Below the pieces are notes generated by a model, which was not told the origin of the DNA, did no database searches, and saw only the letters and a program-made list of their open reading frames with translations. DNA of 64,000 nucleotides from contig CAVYPM010000017.1 of the NCBI GenBank assembly GCA_963770375.1, positions 434,001 to 498,000 on the forward strand, in the 5' to 3' direction. Position numbers and translations under genes: made by a program. Shown piece after piece: positions 55,013-62,530 of this stretch. How positions within the stretch are numbered: position 1 is the first letter of the stretch; each line of letters begins with the position of its first letter. This stretch comes from DASVBE01 sp963770375. Lineage in GTDB: Bacteria; Actinomycetota; Actinomycetes; Streptosporangiales; Streptosporangiaceae.

Positions 55013-56417
55013 CGGCCTCTTCCTTCCTCGGCGGCAGCGGCCGGGCGGCGGGACGGCCCATGGCGGGACAGCCCGCGTGGCCGCTCGGCACCAGGCCCTT
55101 CGACTGGAGCCCCTGGTTGATCTGGCTCTTCATTGAATTGAGCGTGCTCTGCGGGCTGATCGAGCTGGCGGGCGAGATCAGGTGCGAGATGTCGATGGAG
55201 ACGACCTGGTAGACCGGCGTCTTCGGGCGGACGCTGGCGTTCTGCAGCGACGTCAGGATGTCCTGGTGGAACGGGTAGTTCTTGGCCAGCGCCGGGTCGT
55301 TGTACAGGGCCTCGAGGGTCGGCGGGACACCGCCCACGTTGGCCCCGATGATCTGGTTCTGCCGGTCACGCAGGCACAGCGCGGCCTGGAAGGCCAGCGC
55401 CTTGTGCGTGCTGAGGCTGCTGACCGCGATGTCGTGCCCGCCGATCGTGACCTTGGCCGGCTGGCCGGGGATGACCGAGGGGTACAGCGCCCACTTGAAG
55501 TTCTTGAACATCGCCGGGTTGTCGGCCTTCATGGCCGGATACACGAACGGGTAGTTCAGCTGGAACGCCGCCGTGCCCGCCTCCATGGCCAGCCGGTTCT
55601 CGTTCTCCATCTGCACCGGCAGGGACGGGTCCGCGGCCGGCGAGTCGGCCAGCTGCTTCATGATCGTCAGCGCCTTGAGGGCCGGCTCGCCCAGCGTGAC
55701 CTTGGTCGCGTCCGGGTTCAGCACGGTGCCGCCCGCGCTGGCGTTCATCGTGTTGAACCACACCGTGCCGCCCTCGTACTGGGCGCCCTGGATCTCGATG
55801 TAGTGCGGCTTACCCTGCTTGGCCAGGTTCTCCGCGTCCTGGATCATCTCGGCCCAGGTCTTCGGCGGGTTCGGCACCAGGTCGGACCGGTACCACAGCA
55901 GCTGGGTGTTGGTGTTGCTGGGGACCGCGTAGAGCTGGCCCTTCCACATCGCGGTGTCCAGGGCCGCCTTCAGCGTGCCGTTCTCGGCCGCCGCCCGGTT
56001 CGCGCCGGTCCACGGCTCGATCCAGCCGGCCTCGGCGAACTCCGCCTCCCAGGTGACGTCCAGGCCCATGAGGTCGATCGTGGAGTCGTTCGCGGCCAGA
56101 CGGCGGACCAGCTGGGTTCGCTGGCCGTCGGCGGCGTTGGGCAGCTGCTGCCAGGAGATCGTGTACTTGCCGCCGCTCTGCTTGCTGCAGTTGTCGACGG
56201 CCTGCTGGGTGGCCCCGGAGCTGTCCGGAGACAGGTAGTAGGTCAGCGTTACCGGCCCGTTCGACGCGTTCGCCGTGCCGCAGGCAGCCAGGCCCGCGGC
56301 GGCCAGCCCGGCGCAGGCCAGGCCGGCCAGCGTCCGTCGCGCCCGGGATGCGGGCCAGGGCCGGGCCCGGGACCGACTCCTTGATGTGCTCAGCCGGCGG
56401 TCGCCTCTGCTCATCAT
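54996..56417 (-). CDS. Extracellular sugar-binding lipoprotein
   Basis: 473 residues from ATG 56417 preceded by GGAGGA. Lipoprotein signal peptide: basic RSRARPWPASRARRT, hydrophobic core LAGLACAGLAAAGLAACG with the lipobox Cys. The mature domain is SBP_bac_1-like (GPVTLTYYLSPDSSGATQQA; AGTAAFQLNYPFVYPAMKAD). The tail after GLQSKGLVPSG overlaps the permease gene and is probably longer than in relatives. First gene of the importer operon. Confidence 0.93.
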   Translation of the reverse strand: MMSRGDRRLSTSRSRSRARPWPASRARRTLAGLACAGLAAAGLAACGTANASNGPVTLTYYLSPDSSGATQQAVDNCSKQSGGKYTISWQQLPNAADGQRTQLVRRLAANDSTIDLMGLDVTWEAEFAEAGWIEPWTGANRAAAENGTLKAALDTAMWKGQLYAVPSNTNTQLLWYRSDLVPNPPKTWAEMIQDAENLAKQGKPHYIEIQGAQYEGGTVWFNTMNASAGGTVLNPDATKVTLGEPALKALTIMKQLADSPAADPSLPVQMENENRLAMEAGTAAFQLNYPFVYPAMKADNPAMFKNFKWALYPSVIPGQPAKVTIGGHDIAVSSLSTHKALAFQAALCLRDRQNQIIGANVGGVPPTLEALYNDPALAKNYPFHQDILTSLQNASVRPKTPVYQVVSIDISHLISPASSISPQSTLNSMKSQINQGLQSKGLVPSGHAGCPAMGRPAARPLPPRKEEADEYEH

Positions 56418-56547
56418 TCCTCCAGCGCGTTGTCGGAGCCGGTGTGCCGGGCGCAGGCACGGGGCTGGCCCGGTGACGGCGGTTCCCTGTTTGCCCTGAC
56501 CAAGGCGTTGCTAACCTCGGGATCGTCGTCCCAGGCCGCCACGCCGT

Positions 56548-57649
56548 TCACATAACCTCCCTGTTTCCCCAGCTCAGGCCGGTTCCCAGCAGGCCGCCCA
56601 CGGGGGTCAGACGGGCGGGCTGGCCGAGGCGGCCCGTGCTGGCACGCTGTACTACCCGGAGCGGGAGCTGCTGACGCAGCGGCCGCACCGGCAATCCGCG
56701 GAGCAGCGCGCACAGCCGCCGGGCACCTTCCGCGCCGCTGCGCTCCAGCGGCTGGTGCACGGTGGACAGGTGCAGCAGCGCGGCGGCCTCGATGTCGTCG
56801 AAACCGATCACGGACAGCTCGCGCGGCACGTCGACGCCGCGCCGCTCGGCGGCGGACAGCACGCCCATGGCCTGCGCGTCCGATGCGGCGAAGATCGCGG
56901 TGGGCGGGTCCGGCCGGGCCAGCAGCTCGTCGGCCAGCTCCGCGGCCACGCCCGGGCCGTGCGCGCCCAGCCGGACCAGGCCCGGGTCGAGCCACGGCGC
57001 CGGAGTCGATCAGCTCCTGCCGGTAGCCGTGCATCCGCCGCCTGGACGAGGCGTGGCCCAGCTCGTCCTCGGCCCGGCGGGCCACGATGTCGCCGACGAA
57101 GCCGATCCGGCGGTGGCCCAGGCCCAGCAGGTGGGCGGTGGCCAGGCGGCCGCCGGCCACGTCGTCGATGCCGGTCTGCGGCACGCCGGCGGCCACCGTG
57201 TCCACCGTCACCAGCGGGATCGGGCCGCGCCGGAACGCGGCCAGGTGCTGCCTGGCCAGGTAGACCGAGACGACCATCACGCCGTCGGCCCGGTGCCGGG
57301 CGGTCAGCGCGGCCAGGTGGTGATCGCGCTGCTCCGGCGTGTCCGCGTTGCACACGATCGTGTCGTAGCCCTGCTGGTCCAGCACGGCCAGCGCACCCGC
57401 CAGGCGGGCCACCGTGGACGGCCGGGTCAGGTGCGGGACCACGATGGCCACCGTGCGCGGGGTGCCGCGGGACAGCGCCGCGGCCAGGTGGCTGGGCCGG
57501 TAACCGAGCCGCTCGATGACGTCGAGAACGTTCTTCCTGGTGGCCTCGCTGACGTGCAGCCCGCCGTTCAGGACGCGGGAAACGGTGCCGGTGCCGACTC
57601 CGGCGAGTGCTGCAACGTCCGCGATCGTAGGCCGATCCGGCGTGCGCAC
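56548..57649 (-). CDS. LacI-family transcriptional regulator, single frameshift
   Basis: About 365 residues from GTG 57649 with GGGAGG 7 nt upstream. HTH TIADVAALAGVGTGTVSRVL and hinge YRPSHLAAALSRG. Periplasmic-binding-like core (IGFVGDIVARRAEDELGHAS). Near 56996 the frame changes (WLDPGLVRLGAHGPGVAAEL) and continues with AIFAASDAQAMGVLSAAERR and LSVIGFDDIEAAALLHLSTV. It probably controls the adjacent sugar importer. A LacI-type palindrome lies upstream of its own start. Confidence 0.9.
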
Positions 57650-57678
57650 AGGCACCTCCCACAGCGGAATCGCCCACG

Positions 57679-57694
57679 TTGGAAACGATTCCAA
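57679..57694. promoter_or_regulatory. LacI-type operator upstream of the regulator
   Basis: TTGGAA-ACGA-TTCCAA, perfect 6-bp arms with a central CG, 30 nt before the lacI start. I find no matching site in front of the binding-protein gene (56418-56547); the nearest candidate there is the weak TTAGCAACGCC. Confidence 0.65.
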
Positions 57695-57857
57695 TCTGGT
57701 TTGATCATTGTTACTCCCCCCTAAAACAGTCGTCAAGGGCGCATTTACCCGCCCGTCACCGGGCCGGGGCGCGCCGGGACGGGTGACCGCGGCCCGGCCG
57801 GTAGGCTGCCGGCCAGCGGCTCCCGCTCCGGGCGGGGCCCTGCCTGAGGGAGATGTC

Positions 57858-58703
57858 ATGCCTTTGTTCTCCAAGCCGGCCGGGCCGGGCGCCACCTGGG
57901 AGCCGGAAGCGGCCGAAGGCCGCCTGGCGCAGACGGCCGGCTCGGCCGGCGGCGGCGTTTTCACCTCTGATCTGTCGGTGTCTGAGTACGTCCTGCTCGG
58001 CGAGGCGGGCTTCGAGCCGCTCGGTTTCGTGGTCGGGTCGTCCATCTACCACGTCGGCATCCAGGTCGGCCGCTGGTCGCAGAACCAGGAACTGACGACG
58101 ATCACCCAGGCCATGTACAACGCCCGCGAGCTGGCCATGTCCCGGATGCGCGCGGAGGCCGACCAGCTGGGCGCGGACGGCATCGTCGGGGTGAACCTGC
58201 GGATGCAGATGTACGCCTGGGGCCAGGACGTGCTGGAGTTCGTGGCCACCGGCACCGCGGTCAAGGCGCTGGCCGGCACCGGCGCGCACCGCGCCCCGGA
58301 CGGCGGGGCGTTCACCTCCGACCTGTCCGCGCAGGACTTCTTCCGGCTGCTGGCCAGCGGCGCGGTCCCGGTCGCCTTCGTGCTCGGCACCTGCGTGTAC
58401 CACGTGGCGCACCAGTCGATGATGCAGAGCCTGCGCCAGATGGGGCAGAACCAGGAGATGGTCCAGTTCACCCAGGGCGTCTACGAGGCCCGCGAGCTGG
58501 CCCTGGTCCGGATGCAGGCGGAGGCGGCCGAGGCCCGGTCGTCCGGCATCGTCGGGGTCACCGTGACGGTGGCCAACCATGTGTGGGGCGCGCACGCGAC
58601 CGAGTTCCTGGCCACCGGGACCGCCATCCGCCGCCTGTCGGAGGACCACCGCCTGCCGGAGACCAGTCCCAAGCCGACGTTCACCCTCGGCCTGGACCGG
58701 TGA
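57858..58703 (+). CDS. Double YbjQ-like (heavy-metal-binding-domain, DUF74-type) protein
   Basis: 281 residues from ATG 57858 with GGGAG upstream. Two homologous halves: FTSDLSVSEYVLLGEAGFEP and FTSDLSAQDFFRLLASGAVP; then NARELAMSRMRAEADQLGAD with DGIVGVNLRM, and EARELALVRMQAEAAEARSS with SGIVGVTVTV. Each half ends in an ATGTAVK/ATGTAIR strand. Single-domain YbjQ proteins form pentameric rings; a covalent dimer is unusual. Function unknown. Translationally coupled to the DUF1272 gene. Confidence 0.82.
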   Translation: MPLFSKPAGPGATWEPEAAEGRLAQTAGSAGGGVFTSDLSVSEYVLLGEAGFEPLGFVVGSSIYHVGIQVGRWSQNQELTTITQAMYNARELAMSRMRAEADQLGADGIVGVNLRMQMYAWGQDVLEFVATGTAVKALAGTGAHRAPDGGAFTSDLSAQDFFRLLASGAVPVAFVLGTCVYHVAHQSMMQSLRQMGQNQEMVQFTQGVYEARELALVRMQAEAAEARSSGIVGVTVTVANHVWGAHATEFLATGTAIRRLSEDHRLPETSPKPTFTLGLDR

Positions 58704-58885
58704 TCAGGGTGCTGGAGATGCGGGCTCAGTGCGAGCGATGCGGTTCCGCGCTGGCCGCTGACGGCGACGCGGCGATCTGCAGCTACGAGTGCACGTTCTG
58801 CCCGGCCTGCGCCGCGGGCATGGCGCACGTCTGCCCGAACTGCGGGGGCGAGCTGGTCGGCCGCCCCCGCCGGGCGGCCGGCTGA
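58700..58885 (+). CDS. DUF1272 zinc-ribbon-like protein
   Basis: 61 residues from GTG 58700 (GTGA overlap with the previous stop); a GTG three codons on is also possible. Cys pattern CERCG, then CSYECTFCPAC and HVCPNCGGELV, three CxxC pairs of a small zinc-binding protein. Family function unknown. Confidence 0.85.
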   Translation: MIRVLEMRAQCERCGSALAADGDAAICSYECTFCPACAAGMAHVCPNCGGELVGRPRRAAG

Positions 58886-58891
58886 TCTGGT

Positions 58892-58927
58892 AGTGACCCG
58901 GCCGGCCTCTGGGCCGGCCGGGTCACT
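58892..58927. terminator. Bidirectional terminator hairpin
   Basis: Perfect 16-bp stem, arms AGTGACCCGGCCGGCC and GGCCGGCCGGGTCACT, 4-nt loop TCTG, between the convergent DUF1272 and APC permease genes. No T-run, as is common in high-GC actinobacteria. Confidence 0.8.
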
Positions 58928-58953
58928 GGCTTGTGCGGGCTGCGCTGGCGCCG

Positions 58954-60411
58954 CTAGTCGCCGCTGACCGGCAGCGGGTCGACGGCCAGGGCCTCCTCGC
59001 CTTCGAGCAGAGCCGGGGCCCGGTGCAGCACGGCGGGCCGCCAGACCCGCAGCACCACCGCGTACACGACTCCCGCGAGGATCAGCAGCGCGGTCAGCCA
59101 CGGCAGGTTGTTCAGCGGGCTGGGCTGGCCGGGCCGCAGGTCACCCCAGACCGGGATGGCCAGCACCACGATGCCGATCAGCGGGACGACCACCCACAGC
59201 AGCGGGCTCTTGCTGACGCCGCCGCGGCGGAACTTCACGAAGTCGATCACCAGGGCCACGTTCGCCATCAGGTACATGATGATCAGCCCGAGGATGCCCC
59301 AGGTGGACAGCAGGCCCACCGCGGTGCCCGGGTCGGTGAACGCGGTGGACGCCACGGCCAGGATGATGCTCGGCGCGACGAACGCGATCGCCGCCGCGGC
59401 CGGCGTCTTGAACCGCGGGCTGACCGCGGCCAGCGACCTGGTCCACAGCCCGCCGCGGGCCCCGGCGAAGATCACCCGGGAGGTCTGGGTGTTCGCGGCC
59501 ACGTACGAGCTGGTCACGCTGGACAGGAAGACCCAGGTGATGACCGGGGCGAGGAACGGGATGAAGGCGTGCGCCGCGGTCTTGAACGGGTTGCCGTCCG
59601 CGGCCAGCGCCCCGGCGTGGTGCACGCCGAACGCGGTCACCAGCGCGTAGGAGCCGAGCACGTAGATGATCCCGCTGACGACCACCGCGCCGATCACCGC
59701 CACCGGCACGTTGCGTCTGGGGTCCCTGGTTTCCTCGGCCAGTGGCGCGGCCGCCTCGAACCCGCCGAAGGCGAGCACCGCAAGGCTGAACGCGACCAGC
59801 ACGTCCTTGCCCGCGCCGCCGGACGGCCAGCCGAACGGGGTGGCGCTCAGCCCCTCGGCGCCGCCGCGGGCCAGGATCGTCACGCTGATCGCCAGCAGCA
59901 GCACGACCTCGAACACGTACAGCACGACCGTGACCCGGACGCCGAACTTGAGCCCGACCACGACCGGGGCCACCACGAGCACGCCGTAGAGGATCGTGAC
60001 GATCTGGGTGAAGCCCCAGAAGTGCACCGACGAGAACACCTCACCGGTGATGTAGCTGCCGACGAAGATGTAGATACCGCCGAACGCGATGATGTAGCCG
60101 AGCAGCGTGATCACCCCGACCGCCACCGACACCCCGGGCCCGATGGACCGGGCGATGTAGGTCAGGAACGACCCGGCGCTCGGGTACACGCCGGAGAACT
60201 GGGCCAGCGTGCTGGCCGTGGCGACCATGCCGACCATGCTGATCAGGAAGATCAGCGGGGCGGACACCCCGGCCAGGGCGACCATCACGCCGGTGGTGAA
60301 GAACAGGTTGAAGGCGGGGGCGATCTGGGCCAGCCCGGGGATCAGCACGCCGAACAGGCCGAGCTGCCCGCGCTCCAGCTTCCCGTCGCTCCGCACGTCG
60401 GTCGCGGCCAT
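58954..60411 (-). CDS. APC-superfamily amino-acid/amine permease
   Basis: 485 residues from ATG 60411, twelve helices. APC features: GLAQIAPAFNLFFTTGVMVA in helix 1, GFEAAAPLAEETRDPRRNVP in helix 6 and following loop, and AANTQTSRVIFAGARGG. Start shares one base with the stop of the hydrolase (TGATG), so cotranslated. Probably imports the compound degraded by the hydrolase under FadR-type control; identity unknown. Confidence 0.92.
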   Translation of the reverse strand: MAATDVRSDGKLERGQLGLFGVLIPGLAQIAPAFNLFFTTGVMVALAGVSAPLIFLISMVGMVATASTLAQFSGVYPSAGSFLTYIARSIGPGVSVAVGVITLLGYIIAFGGIYIFVGSYITGEVFSSVHFWGFTQIVTILYGVLVVAPVVVGLKFGVRVTVVLYVFEVVLLLAISVTILARGGAEGLSATPFGWPSGGAGKDVLVAFSLAVLAFGGFEAAAPLAEETRDPRRNVPVAVIGAVVVSGIIYVLGSYALVTAFGVHHAGALAADGNPFKTAAHAFIPFLAPVITWVFLSSVTSSYVAANTQTSRVIFAGARGGLWTRSLAAVSPRFKTPAAAAIAFVAPSIILAVASTAFTDPGTAVGLLSTWGILGLIIMYLMANVALVIDFVKFRRGGVSKSPLLWVVVPLIGIVVLAIPVWGDLRPGQPSPLNNLPWLTALLILAGVVYAVVLRVWRPAVLHRAPALLEGEEALAVDPLPVSGD

Positions 60412-61217
60412 CAGTTTCCCTTTCCGTGCGCCCGGACGAACGTCAGGAACGCCTCGTTGAACGGCGCCGGGTGCTCCCAGACGCAGGCGTGGCCGCCCGG
60501 CGTCGTGGCCCACTCCGAGCCCTTGACCGCCTCGTGCAGCCGCCGGGACAGCGACACCGGGATGAGGATGTCCTCCTCGCCGGCCAGCACGAGGGTGGGC
60601 ACGCTGATCTCGCCCAGCCGGGCGGTGGTGTCGTGGGTCTGGATGGCGGACAGCTGGGCCAGGTAGGCGTGCACCGGCTGGTCCATGAACTTCATCGCGG
60701 TCTCGAACTCGGCCGCCTCTTCGGCCCGCTCCTCGAAGAACGAGGTGGTGAAGGCCCACAGGGTGACGTCCCGCATGATGAACGGGACACCGAGCACCGG
60801 CGCCATGTCCGCCCACATGCTGAACATCCGCGAGCAGAACGGGCCGGGCGCCGCGTACGTGCAGCCGAACGTGACCGACTGCAGGTCGCCGGGGTAGGCC
60901 AGGGCGTACTGCTGGGCGATCATGCCGCCCATCGAGACGCCCATCAGGTGGAAGCCGGTGATGCCGAGCTCGTCCACCAGCGCCTTGGTGTCCGCGGCGA
61001 ACAGCTCCGTGGTGTACGGCCCGGCCGGCTTGGCGCTGCCGCCGACCCCGCGGTTGTCGAACCGCAGCACCCGGTAGCCCGCCCCGAGCAGGTCATCCAT
61101 CTGCAGGACCCAGGTTTCCAGGTCGTCGGCCAGCCCGTTGACCAGGACAATCGTCTCCGGGCCGTCGCCTTCCAGCCGGTAGTTGAGCTCGGTTCCGTTG
61201 ACGTTCGCGATCGGCAT
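60411..61217 (-). CDS. Alpha/beta hydrolase (enol-lactonase-like)
   Basis: 268 residues from ATG 61217. HGxP-like oxyanion region IVLVNGLADDLETWVLQMDD, RVLRFDNRGVGGSAKPAGP, nucleophile LMGVSMGGMIAQQ (Ser), Asp in LAGEEDILIPVS and His in GGHACVWEHP. Resembles 3-oxoadipate enol-lactonase type hydrolases, but the substrate is not certain. Middle gene of the GntR-hydrolase-permease cluster. Confidence 0.92.
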   Translation of the reverse strand: MPIANVNGTELNYRLEGDGPETIVLVNGLADDLETWVLQMDDLLGAGYRVLRFDNRGVGGSAKPAGPYTTELFAADTKALVDELGITGFHLMGVSMGGMIAQQYALAYPGDLQSVTFGCTYAAPGPFCSRMFSMWADMAPVLGVPFIMRDVTLWAFTTSFFEERAEEAAEFETAMKFMDQPVHAYLAQLSAIQTHDTTARLGEISVPTLVLAGEEDILIPVSLSRRLHEAVKGSEWATTPGGHACVWEHPAPFNEAFLTFVRAHGKGN

Positions 61218-61360
61218 GAGGCGGCCTCCGGCGGTCGGGCGGGCCCGCAGGCCGGGCCCGGCGGTTATTCAGGTCAGGCGGTGTCGCGGGTACAGCGGGG
61301 TCGCCGCGCCGCCGCGGCCGGGCAGGCCGGGCCGCGGCGACGGGCCGGGCTCAGATCAGG

Positions 61361-61437
61361 GGCTCAGACCGGAGGGCCCAGACCGGAGGACCCATACCGG
61401 AAGGCCCAGACCGGAGGGCCCAGACCGGAAGGCTCAG
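61361..61437. repeat. About five tandem ~15-bp repeats
   Basis: Unit close to GCCCAGACCGGAGGG, with A/G variants and one shorter unit, between the GntR gene stop and the hydrolase start. Region 61218-61360 is otherwise GC-rich without recognised signals. Confidence 0.75.
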
Positions 61438-62198
61438 TGCGCGGGCTCGGCCGAGCGCAGCCGGATCCGGGCGTGCAGCTCGGTCAGCATGTTCTCGGTC
61501 AGCGAGAAGTGGATGGCGGCCATCTGCGCGGCCTGCTCCTGGTTCCCCGCGATGACCGCCTCGGCCAGCGCCGGGTGCTGCCTGATCGCCCGGTTGCGCA
61601 CCTCGGGCGAGTACGGCTCGGCGTCGAAGCCCAGGCTGACCTCCCGGCGGATGCGGGCGGACAGCTCGGCCAGGTGCCGGTTGTGGGTGGCCTTGGCGAT
61701 CGCCTGGTGCAGCGCGAAGTCCGCGATCCGGCCCGCCTCCCTGGTCGGCGCCTTGGTGTAGCCCTCGACCGCGCGCCGGATGGCCGCGATGTCCGCGTCG
61801 TCCCGGCGCTGCGCCGCGGTCCGCGCGATCATCTGCTCGATCAGCTGGCGGAACTCCAGCAGCTCGGACAGGTCGTCCCAGGCCGGAAGAAGGGTCCGGC
61901 GGATCATCTCGTCGGTGTCCGGGCCCTTGTCCGCGGCGATGAACGTGCCGCCCCCGCGGCCCCGCCGGGTCCGCACGTAGCCGGACGCCTGCAGCCGCTG
62001 GATCGCCTCGCGGACCGTGGTCCGGCTCACCTCGAGCATGCTGGCCAGCTCGCGCTCGGTCGGCAGCCGCTGGCCGGGAACGAACTCGCCCAGCGCGATC
62101 GCGGTCACGAAGCGCTCGGCGATCCGCTCGCCGGCCGTGCGGATCGCCACCGGCGAAAGCAGGGCGTTGAACGGCTCGGCGGCTAGGGTGTCGGTCAT
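61434..62198 (-). CDS. FadR-subfamily GntR transcriptional regulator
   Basis: 254 residues from ATG 62198. wHTH: ALGEFVPGQRLPTERELASM and LEVSRTTVREAIQRLQASGY, RTRRGRGGGTFI wing. C-terminal FCD domain with metal-binding residues (FALHQAIAKATHNRHLAELS; HPALAEAVIAGNQEQAAQMA). Likely represses the downstream hydrolase and permease. Confidence 0.93.
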   Translation of the reverse strand: MTDTLAAEPFNALLSPVAIRTAGERIAERFVTAIALGEFVPGQRLPTERELASMLEVSRTTVREAIQRLQASGYVRTRRGRGGGTFIAADKGPDTDEMIRRTLLPAWDDLSELLEFRQLIEQMIARTAAQRRDDADIAAIRRAVEGYTKAPTREAGRIADFALHQAIAKATHNRHLAELSARIRREVSLGFDAEPYSPEVRNRAIRQHPALAEAVIAGNQEQAAQMAAIHFSLTENMLTELHARIRLRSAEPAH

Positions 62199-62530
62199 CT
62201 GCCCGCCTCTCCCTCTGCGATGATCACTGACGTCAGGACCTGGCGGTTTGCCGGCTGACCGGGACCCGGCGCAGGTCACTGACCAGGATCAACTGTTCTA
62301 TGGCCTGATGTTTAGACCATATTGGGGGCGGTTGTACACCGTGTCAATACGAACGCCATGAATCAGTAAAGGTCGCGGTATCGCCGGTTTCCGCCGAAGG
62401 CGCTGCTCCTGGTTCCGGGGCGCGCTTCCAGCCATCCGTAATCCTTATGTGACATTCACCACATCGGCGGGATGATCTTCGCGGCGGCGCCGCGGCTACG
62501 GCGCCGGGCCCTGGGCTACGGCGGCGCGGG
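62199..62530. other. Intergenic region upstream of the FadR-type gene
   Basis: 332 nt without a gene. It contains an imperfect dyad TATGG-(13)-CCATA at 62299-62321, whose right half TTTAGACCA resembles a FadR-type half-site, and CCGTAATCCTT at 62434-62444, which equals the left half of the dispersed repeat. Nothing else seen. Confidence 0.4.
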
